Counted from the stretch's first letter, positions 24,795 through 33,651 are shown. The stretch is DNA of 33,656 nt from Lachnospiraceae bacterium (GCA_017461775.1 JAFTXD010000107.1:1-33656); one strand, 5' to 3'. The notes: a model not told the origin generated them from the sequence alone. Numbers and translations are program-made.

Positions 24795-25730
24795 TTACTG
24801 TTTCTTTCCTGAAATGTGAAGCAGAACGGCATTACCTTCATATCCGGCTCCCCCTACCACCTGCAACACGTCTTTTTCTCCTTCAATGACATCTCTGTCA
24901 TAAAAATGAACATGTCCTGCCAGCACCAGCTCCACCGAACTGTTTTCTCCGGTAGTCAGGGCTACAAAACGCTGGGAATTCTCATCCGGATAAATGCCAC
25001 CGTAATTTCCGGCTCCGATAACCACCGGACTACTCCATACTTCCTTGGCTCTTCCTAACACAGACTGGGTCATAAAGGGCACATGTCCCAGCACAATCAA
25101 GGGCTTTTCCCGGCTTAAAAGCTCCTCATACACCGGCAGAACACTGCCATCCACCTGATTGGTACTGTTGTCAATTCCCACTATGGTAAACTCTTCAAAA
25201 TCCAGTGTCTGCACAGCAGTATTGCCGTTCATATAAGGCTCTAATAAGGGAAGATAAGTTTCCCGTCCCGTCGGAGTCATATATTCCCAGGGAAAGGTCC
25301 AGTCATGGTTTCCATTCACATACAAATAAGGCATCTTCAACTGCTCCAGCTGCTCATCCAGCCACGCAATATTAGCATCGGAGGGTGTATCGATAATATC
25401 CCCTCCCAGCAAAACGCCGTCCACCTTATTCTTGTTGGCATAAGATATCCATTCCGGAAACTGCTCCGCCGAAGATACCCCTTCTTTGTTAAAGAACATG
25501 GGGTAACGCTCCTGCTGATTCTGCTTCTCCTGCTCAGAAGCGTCCTCGCTTTGTATCACCACATGGGTATCCGTCAGAAACAGAAGAGTATATTCCCCTT
25601 CCATCCCTTCCACATATACATATTCTTCGGCAATGGTTTTCTCCCATGCCGCTTCCTTACCACAACCGGTCAGAAGTCCTGCTCCCAGCGCTGTGGCCAG
25701 GAGCATTCCCATACATTTTCTGAATTTCAT
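24795..25730 (-). CDS. Metallophosphoesterase lipoprotein
   Basis: A 311-residue calcineurin-like phosphoesterase anchored outside the cell by a lipid on Cys23 (lipobox LLTGC). The di-metal motifs are complete: FLTDTHV, GGDIIDTPSD, NGNHD, VLGHVPF and AGHVHFYD. It would hydrolyse a phosphomonoester or phosphodiester; the substrate is unknown. The start is ATG 25730, with GAGG 5 bases upstream; the GTG at 25736 overlaps that site. It lies 21 bp after glgP. Confidence 0.88.
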   Translation of the reverse strand: MKFRKCMGMLLATALGAGLLTGCGKEAAWEKTIAEEYVYVEGMEGEYTLLFLTDTHVVIQSEDASEQEKQNQQERYPMFFNKEGVSSAEQFPEWISYANKNKVDGVLLGGDIIDTPSDANIAWLDEQLEQLKMPYLYVNGNHDWTFPWEYMTPTGRETYLPLLEPYMNGNTAVQTLDFEEFTIVGIDNSTNQVDGSVLPVYEELLSREKPLIVLGHVPFMTQSVLGRAKEVWSSPVVIGAGNYGGIYPDENSQRFVALTTGENSSVELVLAGHVHFYDRDVIEGEKDVLQVVGGAGYEGNAVLLHISGKKQ

Positions 25731-25751
25731 TTTCACCTCAGAATTTCTAAA

Positions 25752-28205
25752 TTACTGTAAGGTTACCTTATCAAGATGCCAGATTTCATCCACGTACTGC
25801 TGAATGGTTCTGTCAGAAGTAAACTTACCGGAAGAAGCTACATTCAAGATAGCACTCTTCGCCCAGCCCTTGGTATTCTTATACGCTGCGTCCACCTTCT
25901 TCTGTGCTTCCGCATAAGAACGGAAATCCTTTAAGATGAAGTAGGTATCTGCCTTGGAGGTACTCATAGTGTTTAATAAGGAATTATATAAGTGACGGAA
26001 TAATTCCTTATCCTGTGCATAAGTACCATCAATCAACTGATTCAATACCTTGCGGATACCTTCATCACTGTTCATGATATCCATAGGATTGTAGCCGCCA
26101 TTGTTCTCGTAGTTAATAACCTCGTCAGAGCTTAAACCAAAGATAAATGCATGCTCTGCACCCACTTCTTCCACGATTTCCACGTTAGCACCATCCATAG
26201 TACCGATGGTAAGAGCACCGTTTAACATAAACTTCATATTACCGGTACCGGAAGCTTCCTTACTTGCGGTAGAAATCTGCTCGGATACATCTGCTGCCGC
26301 AAAGATAATCTCTGCATTGGATACATTGTAGTTCTCAATGAACACAACCTTGATTTTGCCACCGATGGAAGCATCGTTGTTTATCTTATCTGCTACTGCA
26401 TTAATCAGCTTAATGGTCAGCTTTGCATTACGATAGCCTGCTGCTGCCTTTGCGCCAAAGATAAAGGTTCTCGGATACATATCCATCTTAGGGTTTGCCT
26501 TTAATTCATTGTATAAGTGCATTACATGAAGAATGTTTAAGAACTGTCTCTTGTACTCATGTAATCTCTTAACCTGTACATCAAAAATGGAATTCGGGTC
26601 AATATCAACTCCATTATGTTCTTTTACATATTTTGCCAGACGAAGCTTGTTCTGGTATTTAATTTCCATAAACTCCTTCTGTGCCTTTGCATTATCTGCA
26701 TATTCCTTCAAACCTGCAATCTGAGGAAGGTCGGTTACCCAGCCATCGCCCACCTTATCGGTAACCCATGCTGCAAGAAGAGGATTTCCGTGAAGAAGGA
26801 ATCTTCTCTGGGTGATACCATTGGTCTTATTGTTAAATCTTTCCGGATACATTTCGTAGAAATCACGAAGCTCCTGCTTCTTTAAGATTTCGGTATGAAG
26901 TCTTGCTACACCGTTTACGGAATAACCTGCGATAATAGCCATATTTGCCATCTTCACCTGACCATTGTATAAAATAGCCATCTTGCGAATCTTTTCCTGT
27001 ACATCCACGCCGTAAACACCGGAATATCTCTGCTCTAATTCCATTACAAAACGGCGGTTAATCTCTTCCACAATCTGGTAAATACGAGGAAGTAATCTGG
27101 AGAATAAGTCGATGGGCCACTTCTCCAGTGCCTCAGCCATAATGGTATGGTTGGTGTATGCACAGGTCTTGGTGGTTACTTCCCATGCCTCATCCCAGCT
27201 TAAGTTGTAATCATCCAGTAAGATACGCATCAGCTCCGGTACTGCTACAGTAGGATGGGTATCGTTGAGCTGGAAGGTTACCTTCTCATGGAACTTACGG
27301 ATATCGTCATGCTTTCTCATGTACTTCTCCACTGCTTCCTGTACGGATGCAGAAACAAAGAAATACTGCTGTTTTAAACGAAGCTCCTTACCTGCATAAT
27401 GATTATCGTTCGGATATAATACCTCTACGATATTTCTTGCCAGATTCTCCTGCTCTACTGCCTTCTGGTAATCACCCTTATCGAAGGAATCCAGCTGGAA
27501 GCACTCCAATGGCTCTGCATCCCAGATACGAAGGGTATTTACGATATTGTTGCCATAGCCCACGATGGGGAAATCGAAAGGTACAGCTCTTACCGCCTGG
27601 TAGCCTTCCTGAACAAACTTGGTTCTGCCCCACTCATCCACGGTGGAATATACATGACCACCAAACTTAACGGTCTTTGCATACTCGGGACGACGAAGTT
27701 CGAAAGGATTACCATGCTTTAACCAGTTGTCCGGTACTTCAATCTGATAACCGTCCTTAATCTGCTGCTTAAACATACCGTAGCGATAACGGATACCGCA
27801 GCCGTAAGCAGGGTAGCCCAGACTTGCCAGAGAGTCAAGGAAACATGCTGCAAGTCTTCCCAGACCACCGTTACCAAGAGCCGCATCCGGCTCCTGGTCT
27901 TCGATGACATTAATATCTAAGTTTAACTCTTCCAGCACTTCCTTAACATCCTGATAGCAAAGCATGTTAATCATGTTATTACCAAGTGCACGGCCCATTA
28001 AAAATTCCATTGACATGTAGTACACCATTTTAGGGTCTTCTTTGTCATATGCCTTCTGGGTTTCCATCCAGTTCTCAATAATCTGATCCTTGATTGCATA
28101 GGATACTGCCTGGAATACCTGCTGGCTGTCAGCTTCTGAGAGCTCTTTACGATATAAAGTTTTCACATTGTTTACAATACTTCTTTTGAGTAATTCTTTA
28201 TCCAT
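25752..28205 (-). CDS. glgP: Glycogen/maltodextrin phosphorylase
   Basis: Releases glucose-1-phosphate from alpha-1,4-glucans by phosphorolysis, with pyridoxal phosphate. The 817-residue GT35 enzyme shows EDQEPDAALGNGGLGRLAACF near the N-terminus (substrate region), FQLNDTHPTVAVPEL, RLHEYKRQFLNILHV, and the PLP lysine in EASGTGNMKFMLNGALTIGTMDGANVEI in the C-terminal third. GAGAGG 5 bases before ATG supports the start. It lies 26 bp after ileS without a terminator, so tRNA-Ile starvation sensed by the T-box may also change its level. Confidence 0.97.
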   Translation of the reverse strand: MDKELLKRSIVNNVKTLYRKELSEADSQQVFQAVSYAIKDQIIENWMETQKAYDKEDPKMVYYMSMEFLMGRALGNNMINMLCYQDVKEVLEELNLDINVIEDQEPDAALGNGGLGRLAACFLDSLASLGYPAYGCGIRYRYGMFKQQIKDGYQIEVPDNWLKHGNPFELRRPEYAKTVKFGGHVYSTVDEWGRTKFVQEGYQAVRAVPFDFPIVGYGNNIVNTLRIWDAEPLECFQLDSFDKGDYQKAVEQENLARNIVEVLYPNDNHYAGKELRLKQQYFFVSASVQEAVEKYMRKHDDIRKFHEKVTFQLNDTHPTVAVPELMRILLDDYNLSWDEAWEVTTKTCAYTNHTIMAEALEKWPIDLFSRLLPRIYQIVEEINRRFVMELEQRYSGVYGVDVQEKIRKMAILYNGQVKMANMAIIAGYSVNGVARLHTEILKKQELRDFYEMYPERFNNKTNGITQRRFLLHGNPLLAAWVTDKVGDGWVTDLPQIAGLKEYADNAKAQKEFMEIKYQNKLRLAKYVKEHNGVDIDPNSIFDVQVKRLHEYKRQFLNILHVMHLYNELKANPKMDMYPRTFIFGAKAAAGYRNAKLTIKLINAVADKINNDASIGGKIKVVFIENYNVSNAEIIFAAADVSEQISTASKEASGTGNMKFMLNGALTIGTMDGANVEIVEEVGAEHAFIFGLSSDEVINYENNGGYNPMDIMNSDEGIRKVLNQLIDGTYAQDKELFRHLYNSLLNTMSTSKADTYFILKDFRSYAEAQKKVDAAYKNTKGWAKSAILNVASSGKFTSDRTIQQYVDEIWHLDKVTLQ

Positions 28206-28231
28206 TTTTACCTCTCTCCACTTATACTTCC

Positions 28232-29842
28232 CTAGTTCTTTTCAATGGAAATTGTAACCTTTTCACCGTTTACATCCCACTGTTTGCTTACCTTGTAGCT
28301 TTCGCCGGTAGTCATAACATCCGCTAAAACCTTACCTGCGATTGCCCCTTCATTCTTTGCTACAATGGCAGCAAGCTTATCGTTATCATTTAAAGAAACC
28401 TTAATATGATCGGTAACCTCAAAATCCGCTTCCTTACGCATGGTCTGAATCTTGCTGATTACTTCAAATACATAGCCCTCTTCAATAAGCTCCTCGGTAA
28501 GATTGGTATCCAGTACCACAATCATCTTACCATCTTCTTCTGACACATAACCCTCCTTCTGTGTCATATCAATCAATAAATCGTCCTTGGTAAGCTCTAC
28601 ATTTACATCACCTACCATAAAACTGATGCATCCCTTTGCATTCAGGTCATCCATAGCCGCATTTCCATCTAAGGAAGCTAAGGTCTTCTGGATGCCGCCC
28701 AGCTGCTTACCGTATTTCGGTCCCACGGTGCGGAGCTGTGGCTTGAAGGTATAAGAGGTAAAGTCTCTTACATCCTCTGCAAATACGACCTCCTTCACAT
28801 TCAGTTCATCCTCAATAATATCGGTATAGAACTTATCTAAAGTGAAGTCTGCCTTAATATACATCTTGCCGATTGGCTGACGATTCTTAATTGCTGCGTT
28901 ATTACGGCAGGCACGACCCATTACTACTGCTGCGAGAACATCCTCCATGGCCTTCTCTAAGCCCTTGTCAATCATCTTCTCATCCACAGTTGGGTATGCG
29001 CACAAATGAATACTTTCCGGTGCAGATGCATCTACGCTCTTTACCAGATTTAAGTAGATATCCTCTGTCATGAAAGGAATCATGGGTGCTGCTGCCTTAG
29101 AGATGGTCACCAGTGCGGTATAAAGAGTCATGTACGCATTAATCTTATCCTGCTCCATTCCCTTTGCCCAGAAACGGTCACGGCTTCTTCTTACATACCA
29201 GTTACTCATCTCATCCACGAACTCCTGCAGTGCTCTTGCAGCTTCCGGAATTCTATAGTTGTCAAGGTGTGCATCCACCTCTCCCACTACGGTATTTAAC
29301 TTAGACAATAACCACTTATCCATTACGGCAAGCTTGTCATAATCTAACGTATACTTGGTTGCGTCAAAATCATCAATATTTGCATAGAGTACAAAGAAGG
29401 AATAGGTATTCCATAAAGTACTCATGAACTTACGCTGTCCTTCCACTACAGCCTTACCGTGGAAACGGTTTGGAAGCCATGGAGCGGAATTCACATAGAA
29501 GTACCAACGGATAGCGTCTGCGCCGTAGGTCTCCAGTGCATCAAACGGATCTACCGCATTCCCCTTGGACTTACTCATCTTCTGGCCGTTCTCATCCTGT
29601 ACATGACCCAGAACTACTACATTCTTATAAGGAGCCTTGTTGAACAGTAAGGTGGAGATTGCCATTAAGGAATGGAACCAGCCACGGGTCTGGTCAACTG
29701 CCTCGGAGATAAACTCTGCCGGGAACTGCTGCTCAAATAAATCCTTGTTCTCAAATGGATAATGATGCTGTGCAAAAGGCATTGCACCGGAGTCAAACCA
29801 GCAGTCAAGTACTTCGGAACACGGGTCATCTGCTTGCCACAT
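28232..29842 (-). CDS. ileS: Isoleucine--tRNA ligase, C-terminal part (frame after the deletion)
   Basis: Second piece of ileS, separated from the first by an apparent one-base deletion near 29815. True homology begins at VLDCWFDSGAMPFAQHHYPF (residue 11 of this frame); the first ten residues are out-of-frame sequence. It carries the ATP-binding motif KMSKS at 88-92, the anticodon-binding helices (MSNWYVRRSRDRFW) and the C-terminal domain. It has no ribosome binding site of its own at the M codon and cannot work alone. Joined to the first part, the enzyme would have 1058 residues, near the usual 1040 or so of this long, eukaryote-like IleRS type (the type to which the mupirocin-resistant enzymes belong). 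Confidence 0.85.
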   Translation of the reverse strand: MWQADDPCSEVLDCWFDSGAMPFAQHHYPFENKDLFEQQFPAEFISEAVDQTRGWFHSLMAISTLLFNKAPYKNVVVLGHVQDENGQKMSKSKGNAVDPFDALETYGADAIRWYFYVNSAPWLPNRFHGKAVVEGQRKFMSTLWNTYSFFVLYANIDDFDATKYTLDYDKLAVMDKWLLSKLNTVVGEVDAHLDNYRIPEAARALQEFVDEMSNWYVRRSRDRFWAKGMEQDKINAYMTLYTALVTISKAAAPMIPFMTEDIYLNLVKSVDASAPESIHLCAYPTVDEKMIDKGLEKAMEDVLAAVVMGRACRNNAAIKNRQPIGKMYIKADFTLDKFYTDIIEDELNVKEVVFAEDVRDFTSYTFKPQLRTVGPKYGKQLGGIQKTLASLDGNAAMDDLNAKGCISFMVGDVNVELTKDDLLIDMTQKEGYVSEEDGKMIVVLDTNLTEELIEEGYVFEVISKIQTMRKEADFEVTDHIKVSLNDNDKLAAIVAKNEGAIAGKVLADVMTTGESYKVSKQWDVNGEKVTISIEKN

Positions 29843-31407
29843 TCCGGACAGGCGATGGTGATTTCATCAATATATGGTCTGTGGAATTCTACGGTCTTCG
29901 CCTTTTCATTGCCGCTCATGTTGTAAAGCTCTTCACGACTTCCCACACAGTGGAAATGACCGCACTCACATTCCCAGATATTCAGCGGAGTACCCCAATA
30001 ACGGTTACGGGAGATTGCCCAGTCCTGGATATTCTCCAGCCAGTTACCGAAACGTCCCTTACCGATGGATTCTGGAATCCAGTTAACGGTATTGTTGTTG
30101 CGGATTAAATCCTCCTTCACGGCGGTTTCCTTGATATACCAGGATTCTCTCGCATAATAGATAAGAGGAGTGTCACATCTCCAGCAATGTGGATAGCTAT
30201 GCTCAAACTTAGGTGCTTCAAACAGTAATCCCTTAGCATCTAAATCCTTTAAAATCATAGGATCTGCATCCTTTACGAATACACCTGCATAAGCGGTCTC
30301 CTCGGTCATTTCACCGTTGCCGTTAACCAGCTGTACGAAAGGTAAATCATAGATGCGGCCTACATTTGCATCGTCCTCACCAAAAGCAGGTGCAATATGT
30401 ACTACACCGGTACCATCGGTCAGTGTTACGTAATTGTCGCAGGTTACAAAATGTGCCTTCTTGTTCTGCTTCTTGCAGATATCTACTGCGCAGTCAAATA
30501 ATGGCTCATATTCCTTATACTCCAAATCCTTACCTACGTATCTCTCTAATACCTCGTAAGCAGGCTTTGCCTCTACGCCCTTCTCCTCATCTGCCTTTAC
30601 AGCCAGCTTGCCGAGAACGGTATCCAGAAGTGCCTCTGCCATGTAATAGGTATAGCCGTCAGCAGCCTTTACCTTGGCATACTTTTCTACCGGGTTCACA
30701 CAAAGTGCTACGTTGGAAGGTAATGTCCAAGGTGTGGTGGTCCATGCTAAGATGTACGCATCCTCATCCTTTACCTTAAAGCGGGCAATTGCAGAACGTT
30801 CCTTTACATCCTTGTAGCCCTGAGCCACCTCTGCGGAAGATAAAGGAGTACCACAACGAGGGCAATAAGGAACAATCTTAAAGCCCTTGTATAATAATCC
30901 CTTGTCCCAAATCTGACGGAGCGCCCACCACTCGGACTCAATATAATCGTCATGATAGGTTACATATGGGTCATCCATATCTGCCCAGAAACCAACGGTA
31001 CCGGAGAAATCCTCCCACATACCCTTGTATTTCCAAACACTCTCCTTACACTTAGAGATGAATGGCTCCAAGCCATAGGCTTCAATCTGGTCCTTACCGT
31101 TGATGCCCAGAAGCTTTTCCACCTCAATCTCTACCGGGAGACCATGGGTATCCCAGCCGGCTTTTCTGGGAACCATGCAGCCCTTCATGGTACGATATCT
31201 TGGAATCATGTCCTTGATAACACGGGTAAGTACATGACCGATATGTGGCTTACCGTTTGCAGTCGGCGGGCCATCATAAAAGGTATAGGTCTCGCCTTCT
31301 TTGTTATTTTCCATACTCTTACGGAAAATATCGTTGTCTTTCCAGAATTTTTCGATCTGTTTTTCTCTGTCTACGAAATTCAAATCTGTAGAAACTTTGT
31401 TATACAT
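29665..31407 (-). CDS. ileS: Isoleucine--tRNA ligase, N-terminal part (ends out of frame)
   Basis: First piece of the class I synthetase that charges tRNA-Ile. Residues 46-58 hold the ATP-binding GPPTANGKPHIGH (HIGH at 55-58). The long editing domain that removes Val-tRNA-Ile follows (ILAWTTTPWTLPSNVAL), then cysteine pairs that may bind zinc (YCPRCG, CECGHFHC, CPECGK). Residues 1-531 are genuine; after VP531 the frame is lost and 49 unrelated residues follow. AAGGAAAGG before ATG 31407 gives a good start. It is controlled by a T-box riboswitch at 31437-31702. The gene is essential in nearly all bacteria, so a sequence error is likely. Confidence 0.88.
   Translation of the reverse strand: MYNKVSTDLNFVDREKQIEKFWKDNDIFRKSMENNKEGETYTFYDGPPTANGKPHIGHVLTRVIKDMIPRYRTMKGCMVPRKAGWDTHGLPVEIEVEKLLGINGKDQIEAYGLEPFISKCKESVWKYKGMWEDFSGTVGFWADMDDPYVTYHDDYIESEWWALRQIWDKGLLYKGFKIVPYCPRCGTPLSSAEVAQGYKDVKERSAIARFKVKDEDAYILAWTTTPWTLPSNVALCVNPVEKYAKVKAADGYTYYMAEALLDTVLGKLAVKADEEKGVEAKPAYEVLERYVGKDLEYKEYEPLFDCAVDICKKQNKKAHFVTCDNYVTLTDGTGVVHIAPAFGEDDANVGRIYDLPFVQLVNGNGEMTEETAYAGVFVKDADPMILKDLDAKGLLFEAPKFEHSYPHCWRCDTPLIYYARESWYIKETAVKEDLIRNNNTVNWIPESIGKGRFGNWLENIQDWAISRNRYWGTPLNIWECECGHFHCVGSREELYNMSGNEKAKTVEFHRPYIDEITIACPECGKQMTRVPKYLTAGLTPVQCLLHSIIIHLRTRIYLSSSSRQSLSPRQLTRPVAGSIP
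29811..29820 (-). other. ileS: Apparent one-base deletion that breaks ileS
   Basis: On the minus strand the sequence reads GTTCCGAAGTACTTGAC, while the family needs GTT CCG GAA GTA CTT GAC (VPEVLD). One G is missing, which shifts the frame. The two halves join into a normal protein if it is put back. No slippery heptamer is present here, so programmed frameshifting is unlikely. The whole interrupted gene spans 28232-31407. Confidence 0.8.
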
Positions 31408-31436
31408 GTTTTCCTTTCCTTTCTAAAAGATTCGTG

Positions 31437-31702
31437 ATAAAAAAAGAAAACCCCGTCCGTAAAAGGACGAGGCTGTTATGCTCGCAATACCACCTAATAC
31501 GCATACTCCCTAGCTTACAGGTTCATATGTTTCCGGGTAACGGCCAGACCCCGGCAATTCCTACTATAACGAAAAATATTTCAGAATTGCAGCTCGGAAG
31601 TGATTTTCTGCATTCTCCTACTGATACCGGTTTCCACCTGCTCCGGCTCTCTGTGACCTTCAAAAAATGCCTACTGTCTTCGTCTTCGCTTTTTATCACA
31701 TT
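31437..31702 (-). promoter_or_regulatory. T-box riboswitch (specifier AUC, Ile)
   Basis: Leader of ileS that senses uncharged tRNA-Ile. On the minus strand: AGTA (loop E side of stem I), GCATT pairing with AATGC, and in the opposing loop AAAATCAC with specifier ATC (31602-31604), the Ile codon. The T-box sequence AGGTGGTATTGCGAG (31481-31495) contains TGGT, which pairs with the tRNA ACCA end. The terminator follows: CCTCGTCC / GGACGGGG hairpin (31451-31472) and a T-run (31439-31450). Uncharged tRNA would favour the antiterminator and raise ileS expression. Confidence 0.93.
31439..31472 (-). terminator. T-box regulatory terminator
   Basis: CCTCGTCC pairs with GGACGGGG around a 6-base loop and is followed by TTTTCTTTTTTT. 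Its 5' arm is also used by the alternative antiterminator with the T-box sequence, so tRNA decides whether it forms. Confidence 0.9.
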
Positions 31703-31708
31703 TTCTTG

Positions 31709-31737
31709 ATTATAAAACCACCAAATTCCTTTGTCAA
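31709..31737 (-). promoter_or_regulatory. Promoter of the ileS T-box leader
   Basis: On the minus strand TTGACA (31732-31737), a 17-base spacer and TATAAT (31709-31714): full consensus. Start near 31702. Its -35 overlaps the -35 of the divergent pncB promoter. Confidence 0.85.
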
Positions 31738-31759
31738 GTCTAAGGAAAGCGAGTATAAT
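31731..31759 (+). promoter_or_regulatory. Promoter of the nicotinate phosphoribosyltransferase gene
   Basis: On the plus strand TTGTCA (31731-31736), a 17-base spacer and TATAAT (31754-31759). Start near 31766, about 28 bases before ATG 31794. Five of six -35 bases are shared with the ileS promoter on the other strand. Confidence 0.8.
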
Positions 31760-31793
31760 GAATTTGATAACTTTTTTCAAAAGGAGATTTCTT

Positions 31794-33248
31794 ATGAGCA
31801 CACAGAACCTGACGCTTCTAACAGACCTTTATGAATTAACCATGATGCAGGGTTATTTTAAAAATAAGGATATGAATGAAACGGTTATTTTTGATGCATT
31901 TTACCGCAGCAATCCCTGTGGCGGCGGTTACGCTATCTGCGCGGGACTGGAGCAGGTAATTGACTATATTAAAAATCTGCATTTTTCTGCTGAGGACATT
32001 GAATACCTTCGCAGCCTGAATATCTTTGATGAGGACTTCCTGGCATACTTAAAGGACTTCTCTTTCTCCGGTGATATTTATGCCATCCCTGAAGGAAGTG
32101 TCATGTTCCCCAGAGAGCCCATGGTGAAGATTATTGCTCCCATTATGGAGGCGCAGTTAATTGAGACCGCCATCTTAAATATCATCAATCACCAGAGTCT
32201 GATTGCCACCAAGGCATCCAGAGTCTGCTATGCAGCCCGGGGAGACGGAATCATGGAATTTGGTCTGCGCCGTGCTCAGGGTCCTGACGCCGGTGTTTAT
32301 GGTGCCCGTGCCGCCATGATTGCAGGCTGTGTCGGTACCTCCAACGTACTTGCCGGTCAGCTCTTTGACGTACCGGTAAAGGGAACTCACGCCCACAGCT
32401 GGATTATGAGCTTCCCGGATGAATATACCGCATTTAAAACCTATGCAAATATGTACCCAAGTGCGTGCATCCTTTTAGTGGATACCTACGACACCTTAAA
32501 ATCCGGCGTTCCCAACGCCATCAAGGTATTTACGGAAATGCGGGACGCGGGGATTCCTCTCACCAATTACGGTATCCGCTTAGACAGCGGTGACCTGGCA
32601 TACCTGTCCAAGAAGGCCCGCAAAATGCTGGATGCTGCCGGATTTAACGATGCTGTTATCTCCGCTTCCAACGACTTGGATGAATACCTGATTGATTCCT
32701 TAAAGGTACAGGGCGCTGCCATTACCTCCTGGGGTGTGGGCACCAATATGATTACTGCCAAGGACAACCCTGCCTTCGGCGGCGTGTACAAGCTTGCCGC
32801 TATCATGGGCAAGGATGGCAAATTCATCCCCAAGATTAAATTGTCCGAGAACAGTGAAAAGGTCACCAACCCGGGCAACAAAAAGATTTTCCGTATCTAT
32901 GACAAAGAAACCGGCAAGCTGAAAGCTGACCTGATTTGTCTGGACGAAGAGCAATACAACGTAAATGAAGACTTACTCCTCTTCGATCCACAGGAGCCCT
33001 GGAAAAAGACCAAGCTGAAAGCGGGCACCTACATTATGCGTCCTCTCATGGAGCACATTTTCGAAAAGGGTAAGTGCATTTACACCTCTCCTAAGGTCAT
33101 GGAAATCCGTGACTACTGCCAGAAGGAGCTAAACACCCTCTGGGACGAGACCAGACGTCTGGTAAATCCCCACAAAGTATACGTGGACTTATCTGCAAAA
33201 TTATACGACACCAAAATCCAGCTTCTGGATGAGATGTCTGAACGATAA
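31794..33248 (+). CDS. pncB: Nicotinate phosphoribosyltransferase
   Basis: Joins nicotinate to PRPP to give nicotinate mononucleotide, the salvage entry to NAD. The 484-residue protein shows LLTDLYELTMMQGYF at the N-terminus, the family motif FGLRRAQGPDAGVYGARAA, the conserved His segment GTHAHSWIMSF, DTYDTLKSGVPNAI, RLDSGDLAYLS, and SWGVGTNMIT for the phosphoribosyl site. The start is set by AAGGAG 7 bases before ATG; the frame is open further up but those codons overlap the promoter. It is transcribed away from ileS. Confidence 0.95.
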   Translation: MSTQNLTLLTDLYELTMMQGYFKNKDMNETVIFDAFYRSNPCGGGYAICAGLEQVIDYIKNLHFSAEDIEYLRSLNIFDEDFLAYLKDFSFSGDIYAIPEGSVMFPREPMVKIIAPIMEAQLIETAILNIINHQSLIATKASRVCYAARGDGIMEFGLRRAQGPDAGVYGARAAMIAGCVGTSNVLAGQLFDVPVKGTHAHSWIMSFPDEYTAFKTYANMYPSACILLVDTYDTLKSGVPNAIKVFTEMRDAGIPLTNYGIRLDSGDLAYLSKKARKMLDAAGFNDAVISASNDLDEYLIDSLKVQGAAITSWGVGTNMITAKDNPAFGGVYKLAAIMGKDGKFIPKIKLSENSEKVTNPGNKKIFRIYDKETGKLKADLICLDEEQYNVNEDLLLFDPQEPWKKTKLKAGTYIMRPLMEHIFEKGKCIYTSPKVMEIRDYCQKELNTLWDETRRLVNPHKVYVDLSAKLYDTKIQLLDEMSER

Positions 33249-33540
33249 TAACCCTGCCCTGCTTAGGCAGAGGCTGACACAAAATAACGTAGACTACCCT
33301 AGGAGAACAACTCCCCTACGGACTCCCTTGCGGAAACTGCGTAGAAATTTCCAAAATTAACGCCCGCGTTCCATTCATGTCTTCTCATTTGTTGGACAAG
33401 GGGCCTTCACTGTCCGCATACGACGAATTCCCTCTAGTATGTGTATTTGTAAGGCTTCGGGGGATGGGGCTATATGGGGACACTGACTTCACCCTGCTTA
33501 AATTTCTCAAAACCTCAGATTAAGTTGTTTTATTATTTCG
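33249..33540. other. No gene; structured sequence of unknown origin
   Basis: No convincing reading frame. Several small inverted repeats occur: CCTGCC/GGCAGAGG just after the pncB stop (33258-33276, without T-run), alternating CGTAG / CTACG / CGTAG segments (33289-33346) that could form mutually exclusive hairpins, a minus-strand UUCC-GCAA-GGGA stem with a GNRA-type tetraloop (near 33325-33337), AACGC/GCGTT, and GGACA/TGTCC. The segment GAGGCTGACACAAAAT near 33276 resembles ends of some insertion sequences. It may be an RNA gene or a decayed mobile element; I do not recognise it. Confidence 0.3.
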
Positions 33541-33651
33541 TGTTCGTCCAAGATTCGAGCAAAAATAGGGCTATGTTCGCCGGATGTGAGACATAAAAAT
33601 GTCTCCCTCCCGTCGGACATAGCCCTATTTTTGTCGAAAGATGGACGGACA
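33541..33651. repeat. Long imperfect palindrome (about 110 bp)
   Basis: Arms of about 43 bases pair almost throughout: TGTTCGTCCA with TGGACGGACA, TTCGA with TCGAA, CAAAAATAGGGCTATGT with ACATAGCCCTATTTTTG, then CCGG/CCGT-type pairs, and at the top GAGACAT / ATGTCTC around AAAA. T-runs lie on both strands. It could be a strong bidirectional terminator, a MITE-like element or a hairpin RNA. The window ends 5 bases after it. Confidence 0.7.

Noticed and set aside
29811-29820. Programmed -1 frameshift in ileS
   Set aside because: No X-XXY-YYZ slippery heptamer or clear downstream structure; a lost base explains it more simply.
33258-33276. CCTGCC/GGCAGAGG hairpin as pncB terminator
   Set aside because: No T-run follows it; the palindrome at 33541-33651 is a better candidate.
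33410-33440. CGTATGCGG resembling group II intron domain V
   Set aside because: On the minus strand only a few bases match; the paired GAAA and GCACGTACGG segments are missing.
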